The notes under the pieces: generated by a model | Seen by the model: the letters and a program-made list of their open reading frames with translations, nothing else | Told to the model about the DNA's origin: nothing | Databases searched by the model: none | NCBI GenBank assembly: GCA_964577825.1 | Contig: CAZOBJ010000035.1 | Coordinates: forward strand, 1-26,295 | DNA: 26,295 bases | Origin: CAZOBJ01 sp964577825 | GTDB taxonomy: Bacteria > Planctomycetota > SZUA-567 > JAFGNG01 | Direction of reading: 5' to 3' | Shown here: one piece after another, positions 14,402-22,900 of the stretch | Layout: every line of letters begins with the position of its first letter | Position numbering within the stretch: the first letter of the stretch is position 1 | Translations under genes and position numbers: made by a program

Positions 14402-15151
14402 ATGTCCACGGCGAGCCCAGGCACCGTGTCCGAAACCCTGCCGACGATTCGCGGCCACTTGGCCACGAGCCTGAACGAGTTTTATGGGCGCATTGCCACC
14501 GTGCTCTTCCTGCCCGGATGCAACTGGCGCTGCCCCTTCTGCCATGGATGGCGCTTCGTGCGCGAGCCGGAAAGGCTCGCGGCCGTGCCGATCGAGGCGG
14601 TGCTGGAGCAGCTCGATGACCAGGCGGGCTGGGTCGACGGCGCGGTGGTCACAGGCGGCGAGCCCACGCTGCATACGGGCCTGCCTGCGCTGCTCTCACT
14701 TTTGCGCGACCAGGGGCTGGACACGAAGCTGGAGACGAACGGGTCGCATCCCGAGGTGCTCCGCGCCCTGATTGACGAACATCTGCTGGACAGCGTGGCC
14801 CTGGACTTTAAAGCGCCGCTCACGCCTGAGCGCCTGAGCCGCGCAGTCGGTGTGGACGCCGATCCCGAGGCCGTGCGCGAGAGCTTCCGGCTGGTCGCAG
14901 CCAGCGACCTGGACATCGAGTTCCACACCACCTTGTGTCCAGCCGCGGTCACGTTGGAGGACCTGCCGGGCATGGCGGAGGACATCCAGCGCCTGGCGCC
15001 GCGCGCCACCTGGATTCTGCAGCGATACAATCCCGACGAGGTACTTGATCCGCAGGCGGCCGGTCCGCATACGTATGAGGGGAATGAGGTGCGCGCGGTC
15101 GTGGAGCAACTGCGCCAGACCCACCCGGCGATCGACATCCGGGGGTTCTGA
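14402..15151 (+). CDS. nrdG: Anaerobic ribonucleotide reductase activating protein (radical SAM)
   Basis: NrdG uses a [4Fe-4S] cluster and S-adenosylmethionine to form the glycyl radical on NrdD. The 249-residue product has FYGRIATVLFLPGCNWRCPF with the CxxxCxxC cluster cysteines at 40, 44 and 47, then VVTGGEPTLH (SAM-binding GGE) and KLETNGSHPEVL. It is longer than E. coli NrdG (~155) and matches the longer COG1180-like form often paired with ATP-cone NrdD proteins. The ATG at 14402 lies 2 nt after the nrdD stop with GAGG about 10 nt upstream, so translation is coupled. Assignment rests on motif plus adjacency to nrdD. Confidence 0.9.
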   Translation: MSTASPGTVSETLPTIRGHLATSLNEFYGRIATVLFLPGCNWRCPFCHGWRFVREPERLAAVPIEAVLEQLDDQAGWVDGAVVTGGEPTLHTGLPALLSLLRDQGLDTKLETNGSHPEVLRALIDEHLLDSVALDFKAPLTPERLSRAVGVDADPEAVRESFRLVAASDLDIEFHTTLCPAAVTLEDLPGMAEDIQRLAPRATWILQRYNPDEVLDPQAAGPHTYEGNEVRAVVEQLRQTHPAIDIRGF

Positions 15152-15191
15152 CGCGCGTGGGGGAGGCTCGCGCGTCGGGACGGGAGGCCAC

Positions 15192-16184
15192 ATGCCCGTA
15201 GAAGCGTCGTGGTACGAAAAGCTCGACCAGGGGCGCACTCGGTGCCGCCTGTGCCCGCAGGCATGCGAGCGCGGCGAAGGTGAGAGCGGCCTGTGCCTGG
15301 GCAGGGCGACGCGTGGGGGCGTGCTCTACGCGCAGAGCTACGCCCGTGCGGCCTCCGCGGCCATGGACCCGATTGAGAAGAAGCCCCTGTACCACTTCCA
15401 CCCGGGGCGCGAGATTCTCAGCCTGGGCACCTATGGATGCAACCTCCGCTGCACCTTCTGTCAGAATTGGAACCTGTCGCAACAGATCGTAAACGCGCAA
15501 GAGCTCCCCCCGGAGGACGCGGTCCGGCTGGCGCGCGACCGAGGCAGCATCGGCATCGCATACACCTACAACGAGCCTCTTGTCTGGTTCGAGTACGTGC
15601 GCGACACGGCGCGCGCCGCTCAGGCGCAGGGCCTCAAGAACGTGCTCGTGACCAACGGCTATGTCAATCCGGGACCGCTGAAAGAGCTCCTGCCTTGCGT
15701 GGACGCCATGAACATCGATATCAAGGCGTTTCGTGAGAACTTCTACCGCAAGCTTTGCCACGGGCATCTGCAACCCGTGCTCGACACGGCCCGCACAGCC
15801 GCACAGGCCTGCCACGTGGAGGTTACCAACCTCCTTATCCCGGGGCACAACGACGACCCAGTCGAGCAGAGCGAGCTGGCCGCCTGGATCGCGGAGAACC
15901 TGGGCGCGGATACGCCCGTGCATCTGTCCGCGTACTTCCCGCGCTATCGGCTCCAAGCCCGTCCCACAAGCTTGGCCGATCTGCGCGCGGCGCGGGAGCG
16001 GTTCCGAGAACGACTCACGTACGTATATCTGGGCAACGTGCCTGATGCGGAGGGCAGCGACACGATTTGCCCGAAGTGTGGCACCGTACTCATTGGGCGC
16101 CGTGGCTACCGTACAGAAGTCCGCGAGCTGACGCCGGCAGGCGCCTGCGCCCAGTGTGGACAGGAGATTCCTCTGGTCGCCTGA
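15192..16184 (+). CDS. amrS: AmmeMemoRadiSam-type radical SAM enzyme (COG1180)
   Basis: The 330-residue product is a radical SAM protein related to glycyl-radical activases. An N-terminal Cys-rich segment (CRLCPQACERGEGESGLC, cysteines 18-35) precedes MDPIEKKPLYHFHPG and the cluster motif GTYGCNLRCTFCQNW (Cys 83, 87, 90). TYNEPLVWFEY and MNIDIKAFRENFYRKLC follow. Two CxxC pairs close the protein (CPKCGTVL, CAQCGQEI), a zinc-ribbon-like tail. The N-terminal and KKPLYHFHPG features are those of the AmmeMemoRadiSam family, whose exact reaction I do not know. The AMMECR1 and MEMO partner genes are not in this window. The ATG at 15192 has GGGAGG 5 nt upstream. It follows nrdG by 40 nt; a second role in activating NrdD is possible but unproven. 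Confidence 0.82.
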   Translation: MPVEASWYEKLDQGRTRCRLCPQACERGEGESGLCLGRATRGGVLYAQSYARAASAAMDPIEKKPLYHFHPGREILSLGTYGCNLRCTFCQNWNLSQQIVNAQELPPEDAVRLARDRGSIGIAYTYNEPLVWFEYVRDTARAAQAQGLKNVLVTNGYVNPGPLKELLPCVDAMNIDIKAFRENFYRKLCHGHLQPVLDTARTAAQACHVEVTNLLIPGHNDDPVEQSELAAWIAENLGADTPVHLSAYFPRYRLQARPTSLADLRAARERFRERLTYVYLGNVPDAEGSDTICPKCGTVLIGRRGYRTEVRELTPAGACAQCGQEIPLVA

Positions 16185-16208
16185 CCCAATACCCCGCGGG
16201 GTGGGTCA
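16182..16208 (+). terminator. Strong hairpin at the amrS/smc junction
   Basis: The amrS stop codon begins an outer stem TGACCC (16182-16187) / GGGTCA (16203-16208). Inside it is a perfect palindrome ACCCCGCGGGGT (16191-16202), with AAT bulged on the 5' side. No T-run follows, so it is a terminator without U-tract, an attenuator or a processing/stability element. It lies between the nrd-amrS group and smc. Confidence 0.4.
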
Positions 16209-16230
16209 ATAGCTCAGTGAGGCCATCTAC

Positions 16231-19200
16231 ATGCGACTGACCCGGATCGAGCTCTGCGGCTTCAAGAGCTTCGCGGACAAGACCACCATCCACCTCTCGG
16301 ACGGCATCACCGCCATCTTGGGCCCGAATGGGTGCGGAAAGTCCAACATCGTGGACGCGGTCAAATGGGTGCTTGGCGAACAGAACCCCAAGTCCCTGCG
16401 CGGGGGCGAGATGGCGGACGTCATCTTCTCCGGCAGCGAGAACCGCAAGCCTATGGGCTTCGCGGAGGTGAACCTGTATCTGGACAACAGCGACGGATAT
16501 CTGCCCACCGAATACAATGAGCTGTGCATCGCCCGGCGCCTGTATCGCAGCGGGGAGAGCGAGTACCTCATCAACCGGCAACGCTGCCGCCTGCGGGACG
16601 TGCGCGAGCTGTTCTTCGATACGGGCGTGGGCTCGAACGCATATTCGGTCATCGAACAGGGCAAGGTGGAGGCCCTGCTCGCCGCCAAGCCTGAGGAGCG
16701 CAGACAGGTCTTCGAGGAGGCCGCGGGCATCAGCAAGTACAAGGCTCGCCGCAAGGAGTGCCTATCCCGCCTGGAGCGTACGCAGGGACACCTTACGCGC
16801 GTGCAGGACATCCTGGATGAGGTGGAGCGCCGCGTGCGAAGCCTGTCCCGACAGGCGCAGAACGCCCGCCGCTACGAGCGGCTCACGGACCAGCTGCGCC
16901 AGGCCAAGGGCCACCTATACCTTATCCGCGCCCGGGCGACCACCCACCACTTGACGCAGCTGCGATCCAAGTGCGCGGAGCTTGAAGAGTTGCGCGACGC
17001 GGAGCAGAGCCGCATCACTGCGCTGACCACTCAGATTTCGCAGGACCATCAACAGGAACTCGCCGTGGAGGAGCGGCTCTCCGAGTCGGAGGGCCGCCTG
17101 CACGAGGCGCGCACGGCCCTGGCCGATGCCGAGGCGGAGAATGCACGCCTTGTGGAGCGTCGCCGCGGGCTCTGTCGCGAGGCCGAAGGCACCGACGAGC
17201 ATGTGCGCGCGCTGCACGAGCACCTTGCCCGCATCCAGGAAGAGCGCGCGGCCCTTGAGCCCGAACGCGAGGCGTTGCACGTCGAAGTCGAACGCGTGCA
17301 AGCCGAGACCGATAAGGCCCAGCAGACGTCCCAGGCCCACGCGAGTAAGGTTCGCAGTCTCGAAGCCGAGATGGAACAGGTCCGAACTGCACTCGACGAG
17401 GTTCGCGCCGAAGAGGCGACCCTGGCCGCCACTCAGGCGCGTCTGGACAACGAGGCCAGGAATCTGGGCGAGCGCGCCGACACGCTCCAAACGCAGATCG
17501 CTGCCGCGTCGAAGAAAGAAGACGCCCTTGCGAAACAGCTCGAAGACAGCCGGGCCCGGCAAGATACCCTGGCCACCCAGAAGATTGACCTCGATACCCA
17601 GCTCGAACAGGCCCACCACGCCAATGCCGATTCTCATGCGCGCCTCACCGAGGTCGATGCGGCGCTCGCCGACCTCGAGCGCGAATGCACCGCATGCACG
17701 AGCCGCAGGGACACGCTGCGCGAGCTCCGAGACACCCGTGCAGGAGTCGACCCCGGCGTAGGCGCCTGTCTGGCGGCCCGCAGAGAGGGCCGGCCGGAGT
17801 GCGCGGACGTCCTCGGCACAGTCGCGGACCTCTTGCGCGTGGAGCCCACCTATGTCCAAGCCATCGAGGCCGCGCTCGGAGGCGCCCAGCAGTACTTGGT
17901 GACGAGCACGGCCCGGGGCGCGCGGACCACGATCGAGTTCCTGAAGCGCGAAGCGCTGGGGCGGGCTACGTTCCTCCCCCTGGACAATGTGCGCGTCGAG
18001 GCGCGAGGTGCGCCCGAGCTCACCTCCCGTCCTGGCGTCAAGGGCGAGGCCCTAGCTTTTGTGCGGTTCGCGGAAGAACACCGAGCGGCCGCAGAGCGGC
18101 TGCTTGCCGGCGTGCTCGTGGTGGAGACCCTGGACCAGGCACTTGCCCTGCGCCAGGAGGCCGGATGGCGCAAGATCGTCACCCTCGACGGCGAGTGCAT
18201 CTCCCGGACAGGCAGCCTGCGGGGTGGGCGTGGCCGCGGATCGGAGGCCGGGCTGATCGCACGCACCAGCGAACTCGAAGAGCTCTCCCGACGGCTCGAA
18301 ACGCTGGAGGCACGCCGCACGCAGCTTTCGGGGGCGCGCACACAGACGGCCGCGGAGTGCTCCGAACGAGATAGTCTCGTCGCAGAACTGGAGCAGACCC
18401 AAGCCGAACGGGCCGAGGCCCTGCGTGAGGCCGCCACTGCCTTCTCGACCACGTCCCAGGGGCTCGGCTCCGTGCGCGAAGAAGCCGCGCGCCTGCGCGA
18501 CGAGGCGGCCTCGCTTTCCGAGCGCCTTACCCAGACCCGCGTCAACCGAACGCAAGTCGACGAGCAGGCCAGGGTGCTGCAAGACCGGCACGAGCAGGCG
18601 TCGCGCACCGTCGCGTCCCTGCAGCAGGAACTCGGAGCGTTCCGGCAGGAACACGACCAGGCCCAGCAGGCCCTCACGGACCTCAAGGTCCGCCTCGCGC
18701 AATCCCGTCAGGCCCTGGAGGCGGCCGACCGCCGCGCCGAGGCGCTGGCCCGCGACGCCCGCGATCGCCAACAAGAGGCGGAGACCTCCCGCCAACGCGG
18801 TGAACAAGCGCGCCAGGAGCACGACCGCCTGGGCGCGGATCTGGACACGCTGCACGACCATCGCACGCAGCTCGCCCACCAGTGCGGGCAGATCGAGGAA
18901 GACGAACGCGGACTGCGCCACGAGCTCGGCGAATTGAGAAGCACTCTCGAAGAGCGGCGCAACGAAGAACGCGCCATGCAGCGCCGTCTCGCTGAGGTCA
19001 ACGAGAACCTGAGCGGTCTTCGCCTCGACGAGCGCGAGGCGTCCCTGCGCCTGGAGAACCTGGAGCAGAAGGTCCGCGACGAAGTCGGGCCGGAGAGCCT
19101 ACAGGCCCTGGAGGCGACGCTTTCCCGTTCCGTCGACGAGGAGGCCGAATCGTCCCAGCCCGAGCAGGAGCTGGCCGCCCTGGAGCCCGACGCTCTGGAA

Positions 19201-19887
19201 AAGCTCGTGGCAGACCTCCAGGAGCGCATCCGGCGCATCGGTGCGGTCAACCATCAGGCCGTGGCCGAGCTCGATGAGCTGAAGGCCCGTCGTGACTTTC
19301 TCGCGAGCGAGCGGGACGACCTCGTCACGGCCAGGGACGACATTCAGGCACTCATCAATCGGCTGAACGAAGAATGTACCCGCAGGTTCGATGCCACGTT
19401 CGCCCAGGTCCGAGAGGCGTTCCACGCCATGTTCCGGCGCCTGTTCGGCGGGGGACGAGCAAACCTCGTGCTCCAGCAGGCCGAGGACCCTCTGGAGGCG
19501 GGCATCGAGATCGTGGCGCGCCCGCCCGGCAAGGAGCTGACCACGATCAGTCTCCTTTCCGGCGGCGAGAAGGCACTGTGCGCGGTGGCGCTTCTCTTCA
19601 GCCTGTTCCGATGCAAGCCCAGTCCCTTCTGCCTGTTGGACGAGGTGGACGGCCCGCTCGACGACTCGAACATCGACCTGTACATGGAGGCGGTGCGCGA
19701 CTTCGCTCAGGAGAGCCAGTTCGTCATCATCACGCACAACCAGCGCACCATGGCCCGCACCGACCGCATCTGGGGCGTGACCCAGCGCGAACGAGGCGTG
19801 AGTGTGGTGTATAGCCTGGAGTTCAGTGCCGAGTCGGGCTCTCCTGAGGTCGAATCCACGGACACCGCCCAGGCCGGAGTCGCCTAG
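16231..19887 (+). CDS. smc: Chromosome segregation protein SMC
   Basis: SMC is the ATPase of the condensin complex that organises and segregates the chromosome. The 1218 residues show the standard layout: an N-terminal head with Walker A GPNGCGKS (31-38) and the Q-loop region NPKSLRGGEMADVIFSGS; a long coiled coil; a hinge from about 520 to 670 (DVLGTVADLLRVEP, GGAQQYLVTSTARGARTTIE); a second coiled coil; and the C-terminal head with signature LSGGEKAL (1109-1116) and Walker B LLDEVD (1135-1140), then the FVIITHNQRTM switch region. The ATG at 16231 fits the conserved MRLTRIELCGFKSFADKT. The partner genes scpA and scpB are not in the window. Length and motifs are normal and intact. Confidence 0.97.
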   Translation: MRLTRIELCGFKSFADKTTIHLSDGITAILGPNGCGKSNIVDAVKWVLGEQNPKSLRGGEMADVIFSGSENRKPMGFAEVNLYLDNSDGYLPTEYNELCIARRLYRSGESEYLINRQRCRLRDVRELFFDTGVGSNAYSVIEQGKVEALLAAKPEERRQVFEEAAGISKYKARRKECLSRLERTQGHLTRVQDILDEVERRVRSLSRQAQNARRYERLTDQLRQAKGHLYLIRARATTHHLTQLRSKCAELEELRDAEQSRITALTTQISQDHQQELAVEERLSESEGRLHEARTALADAEAENARLVERRRGLCREAEGTDEHVRALHEHLARIQEERAALEPEREALHVEVERVQAETDKAQQTSQAHASKVRSLEAEMEQVRTALDEVRAEEATLAATQARLDNEARNLGERADTLQTQIAAASKKEDALAKQLEDSRARQDTLATQKIDLDTQLEQAHHANADSHARLTEVDAALADLERECTACTSRRDTLRELRDTRAGVDPGVGACLAARREGRPECADVLGTVADLLRVEPTYVQAIEAALGGAQQYLVTSTARGARTTIEFLKREALGRATFLPLDNVRVEARGAPELTSRPGVKGEALAFVRFAEEHRAAAERLLAGVLVVETLDQALALRQEAGWRKIVTLDGECISRTGSLRGGRGRGSEAGLIARTSELEELSRRLETLEARRTQLSGARTQTAAECSERDSLVAELEQTQAERAEALREAATAFSTTSQGLGSVREEAARLRDEAASLSERLTQTRVNRTQVDEQARVLQDRHEQASRTVASLQQELGAFRQEHDQAQQALTDLKVRLAQSRQALEAADRRAEALARDARDRQQEAETSRQRGEQARQEHDRLGADLDTLHDHRTQLAHQCGQIEEDERGLRHELGELRSTLEERRNEERAMQRRLAEVNENLSGLRLDEREASLRLENLEQKVRDEVGPESLQALEATLSRSVDEEAESSQPEQELAALEPDALEKLVADLQERIRRIGAVNHQAVAELDELKARRDFLASERDDLVTARDDIQALINRLNEECTRRFDATFAQVREAFHAMFRRLFGGGRANLVLQQAEDPLEAGIEIVARPPGKELTTISLLSGGEKALCAVALLFSLFRCKPSPFCLLDEVDGPLDDSNIDLYMEAVRDFAQESQFVIITHNQRTMARTDRIWGVTQRERGVSVVYSLEFSAESGSPEVESTDTAQAGVA

Positions 19888-19904
19888 CACGAAGGGAGCG
19901 CACG

Positions 19905-20183
19905 GTGCACCAGACCCTCAAGCATATCGCGATCTTTTTGCTGTTCCTGGTAACCGTGCTACTGTGGGACCGAGCAGGCGGGTGGCTTGAGCGCAGCTTC
20001 TTCGCGTTCCGCTACGGCAAGACGATGTTTCTGTTCACCTGGGCCACGTGTGTGGTGATCTTGTTCCATCTGCTGTACCATTACCTGGGCCGATGCGGCG
20101 AGAAGACGGTGTATCTCGTAGCGCTCGTCGTGCTGGGCGGATTGGCGGCGCTCGTGTACTTCGGCCACCTGCGCCTGGCTTGA
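19905..20183 (+). CDS. Small hypothetical membrane protein
   Basis: I do not recognise this gene. The 92-residue product has three hydrophobic segments (about 7-20, 41-59 and 68-86) separated by basic or polar stretches (WLERSFFAFRYGK, YLGRCGEK), so it is probably an integral inner-membrane protein. The start is GTG with AAGGGAG 7 nt upstream, 17 nt after smc, and larB starts 19 nt after its stop. The good ribosome site and tight spacing make it likely to be a real gene of the same transcript. No function can be suggested. Confidence 0.7.
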   Translation: MHQTLKHIAIFLLFLVTVLLWDRAGGWLERSFFAFRYGKTMFLFTWATCVVILFHLLYHYLGRCGEKTVYLVALVVLGGLAALVYFGHLRLA

Positions 20184-20202
20184 CTTGCCACGGAGGCAGG
20201 AG

Positions 20203-20970
20203 ATGGATCAGCGTGCGCGCGAGACGCTGGAGGCGGTCAGCCGGGGCGAACTATCCCCGCAGGACGCCCTGGAACGGATGCGCACACAGGGGTTCTTCGA
20301 CTTGGGCGACTTCGCCCGGATCGACCACGACCGCGTCGACCGCTGCGGTCTTCCGGAAGTCGTCTTCGCCTGGCACAAGACCTTCGAGCAGGTGCGCGAC
20401 ATCCTGCTAGCCCTGTACGACGCCCACGGACGAGCTCTGGCCACGCGCGTGGCCGAGCCCATGATCGGTCGGTTGCAGGAGGCCTTTCTCGACGCTGCGG
20501 TCAATGAGCAAGCCCGCACCGTGCGAATCGGAGCCAACCCCGCTCCGCGGCCCGGAGCCCCCCCCGTGCTCGTGGTGGCCGCTGGAACGAGCGACCTGCC
20601 CGTCGCCGAGGAGGCCTGCGAGGCGGCTCGATTTGCCGGATGCGCCGTGGACCGACTGTATGACGTGGGAGTGGCCGGCCTGCACCGAGTCTTGGCCGAG
20701 AGAAAGCGGCTCCGACGCGCAGGCGCCATCGTAGTCGTTGCGGGCATGGAGGGGGCGCTTCCCAGCGTTGTGGGCGGATTGGTGGCCGTTCCCGTAGTCG
20801 CGGTGCCCACGAGTGTCGGCTATGGCGCATCCTTCGGCGGCTTGGCCGCTTTGCTGGGCATGCTGAACTCTTGCGCGGCCGGGGTCACCGTGGTAAATAT
20901 TGACAACGGGTTCGGCGCGGGCGTGGCCGTCGCGCGAGCCATCCTCGGTACTCGCAGGAGCGAACCGTGA
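20203..20970 (+). CDS. larB: LarB: pyridinium-3,5-biscarboxylic acid mononucleotide synthase
   Basis: LarB carboxylates and hydrolyses nicotinic acid adenine dinucleotide, the first step toward the nickel-pincer nucleotide cofactor of lactate racemase-type enzymes. The 255-residue product starts MDQRARETLEAVSRGELSPQ and has a C-terminal PurE-like domain with VVAAGTSDLPVAEEAC, DVGVAGLHRVL, VVAGMEGALPSVVGGLVAVP and VPTSVGYGASFGGLAALLGM, matching the LarB (COG1691) pattern. I chose the ATG at 20203 because GGAGG lies 6 nt upstream; the upstream 6-codon extension has no support. larC and larE are not in the window. Its stop overlaps nnrD as GTGA, so the two NAD-linked genes are coupled. Confidence 0.92.
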   Translation: MDQRARETLEAVSRGELSPQDALERMRTQGFFDLGDFARIDHDRVDRCGLPEVVFAWHKTFEQVRDILLALYDAHGRALATRVAEPMIGRLQEAFLDAAVNEQARTVRIGANPAPRPGAPPVLVVAAGTSDLPVAEEACEAARFAGCAVDRLYDVGVAGLHRVLAERKRLRRAGAIVVVAGMEGALPSVVGGLVAVPVVAVPTSVGYGASFGGLAALLGMLNSCAAGVTVVNIDNGFGAGVAVARAILGTRRSEP

Positions 20971-21827
20971 CCCAAACCCTGCCGGCTCTTCCGACAAGAT
21001 CTCCGGACGCACACAAGGGCAGCGTCGGGCGGATTCTGGTGATTGCCGGTTCGCGCGGCATGACCGGCGCCGGGGCCCTGGCCTCACGCGGAGCGCTGCG
21101 GTCGGGCGCCGGGTACGTGACCTGGGCGCTGCCCAGCTCGCTTGCGTCAATCGCGGAAACCCTGTGCGTCGAAGCGGTGGTGCTGCCTCTCCCTGCTACG
21201 GACGTGGGATCGGTGGGCATCGAGGCCCGCGAGCTTCTCGCTGAGGCCAGTCACGAGTCCGATGCGGTTGTGCTCGGACCGGGCATCGCGATCAGCGGAG
21301 AGACCGCAGAGCTCATCCGCCTCCTCGTGGGTGAGCTCCATGCGCCTCTGGTGCTGGACGGCGGTGGGCTAACCGCTGTGGGCCAGGATTCGCGGTCGCT
21401 TACGAGTCGCCGGTACGCCACGGTACTCACTCCCCATCCGGGAGAGATGGCCAGACTCAGCGGCACGCGTGTCGACGCGGTGCAGGCCGACCGAGAGAAC
21501 ATGGCGCGTAGCATGGCACAACGCACCGGCAGCATTGTGCTTCTCAAGGGCATGGGCACCGTGGTCACCGACGGCGAGCGGACCTACGTCAACCAGACGG
21601 GCAATCCGGGCATGGCCACTGCGGGCGCGGGCGACGTATTGGCCGGATGTCTGGCCGCGCTTCTGGGTCAGGGCATGGATGCGTTCGAGGCCGCGGCGCT
21701 GGCCGCCCACCTGCACGGCCTGGCGGGCGACCAGGCCGCCGAGGCCAAGGGCATGTACGGGGTGATGGCCGGGGACATCCTCGAGGCCCTGCCCGAGGCC
21801 TTTTGCCGGTACGCGGCCTCGGACTGA
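20967..21827 (+). CDS. nnrD: ADP/ATP-dependent NAD(P)H-hydrate dehydratase
   Basis: NnrD dehydrates the damaged nucleotides NADHX and NADPHX back to NADH/NADPH. The 286-residue product is a ribokinase-fold protein with GRILVIAGSRGMTGAGALAS at the N-terminus, VVLGPGI, LVLDGGGL, TPHPGEMARLSG, and the C-terminal NPGMATAGAGDVLAGCLAAL (normally MATGGSGDVL) that holds the catalytic Asp. It is the dehydratase domain only; the NnrE epimerase domain, fused in many bacteria, is absent. The start is GTG at 20967, overlapping the larB stop by 4 bp, with AGGAG upstream. Confidence 0.93.
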   Translation: MTQTLPALPTRSPDAHKGSVGRILVIAGSRGMTGAGALASRGALRSGAGYVTWALPSSLASIAETLCVEAVVLPLPATDVGSVGIEARELLAEASHESDAVVLGPGIAISGETAELIRLLVGELHAPLVLDGGGLTAVGQDSRSLTSRRYATVLTPHPGEMARLSGTRVDAVQADRENMARSMAQRTGSIVLLKGMGTVVTDGERTYVNQTGNPGMATAGAGDVLAGCLAALLGQGMDAFEAAALAAHLHGLAGDQAAEAKGMYGVMAGDILEALPEAFCRYAASD

Positions 21828-21828
21828 T

Positions 21829-22857
21829 ATGAACAAGCTGCGCCTGCCCATGCTCGGCCGGACGGTCACGGAAGGGGTTCTTCTGCGCTGGAACAAGTCT
21901 TGTGGCGATTCGATAGGCGAGGGAGAGATCATCGCCGAGGTCACCGCGGACAAGGCGACGTTGGCGCTGGAGGCGCCATGGACCGGGGTCGTGCGGCATC
22001 AGTGCGCAGCCCCGGGCGACTTGGTCCCTGTCGATGGGGTGCTCGCCGTGATCGGGGACGCAGAGGCGCCGCTTCCCGCAGGCATTGAGGATATCCGCTA
22101 CCCCCGGGCAGACCGGACTGCGTGCCTGCGGTTTCGGGAAGCGCTCGACCGGCCGGAGGGTGAAGAATCCGCGCAGCCCCTCTCGAGCATGCGCAGGGTG
22201 ATTGCAAGCCGGATGACCCTGAGCAAGACGATTGCCCCGCACTTCTATGTGCAGACCGGTGTGGACATGAGCGCATGCATGCGCCTGCGCGCGGACTTCA
22301 AGGAACAGGGCGCCCGCGTCAGCTACAACGACATGATCCTGAAGGCCTGCGCACTGGCGCTGCGGCGCTATCCGCAAGTAGCGGCAGCATATACGGGTGC
22401 GGGTTACGTAAGGCGCGACCGTATGCACGTCGGCTTTGCCGTGGCGGTAGACGATGACGGGCTCCTGACCCCGGTGATCCGGGACGCGGACCGGCTCCCC
22501 TTGCCCGAACTTTCGCGCGCGGCCCGGGACCTCGCGCAACGAGCCCGCGACCACCGCCTCTTGCCGGACGAGTACACGGGCGCTGTTTTCACGGTGTCGA
22601 ATCTGGGCATCGATCAGGTCGAGTCCTTCTCTGCGATCATTAACCCGGGAGAATCGGCCATCCTCGCCGTCGGACGCATGGCGAACACACCTGTTGCGAT
22701 CAAGGACACGGTGGCCGTCCGCCCCATGGTCCGCCTGACGCTGTCTTGCGATCATCGAGTGATCGACGGCCAACTTGCGGGTCGATTCAACACCGCGATC
22801 AAAAGGTTGCTCGAAGACCCGCAGCCCATGAGGGCACCCGCGAGCGAGGCTTCTTAA
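21829..22857 (+). CDS. 2-oxoacid dehydrogenase E2-like acyltransferase lacking the subunit-binding domain
   Basis: The 342-residue product has an N-terminal lipoyl domain (about 1-78; lipoyl Lys42 in TADKATLALEA) and a C-terminal acyltransferase domain (about 116-340) with the catalytic DHRVIDG motif near residue 305. It would transfer acyl groups from lipoyl-lysine to CoA. Usual E2 proteins carry a ~35-residue peripheral subunit-binding domain between the two; here only about 38 linker residues separate them and no such motif is visible. No E1 or E3 gene is nearby. The ATG follows the nnrD stop by 1 nt without a clear ribosome site, suggesting coupled translation. The stop is TAA. The natural substrate is unknown. 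Confidence 0.88.
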   Translation: MNKLRLPMLGRTVTEGVLLRWNKSCGDSIGEGEIIAEVTADKATLALEAPWTGVVRHQCAAPGDLVPVDGVLAVIGDAEAPLPAGIEDIRYPRADRTACLRFREALDRPEGEESAQPLSSMRRVIASRMTLSKTIAPHFYVQTGVDMSACMRLRADFKEQGARVSYNDMILKACALALRRYPQVAAAYTGAGYVRRDRMHVGFAVAVDDDGLLTPVIRDADRLPLPELSRAARDLAQRARDHRLLPDEYTGAVFTVSNLGIDQVESFSAIINPGESAILAVGRMANTPVAIKDTVAVRPMVRLTLSCDHRVIDGQLAGRFNTAIKRLLEDPQPMRAPASEAS

Positions 22858-22900
22858 CACTCTGCGGCAACGTTGGCCCCTTCCGGACTGGGAGCGCAGA

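Noticed and set aside
16205..16220. tRNA-like 5' string (CAATAGCTCAGT) before smc
   Set aside because: No cloverleaf can follow; smc coding sequence starts at 16231.
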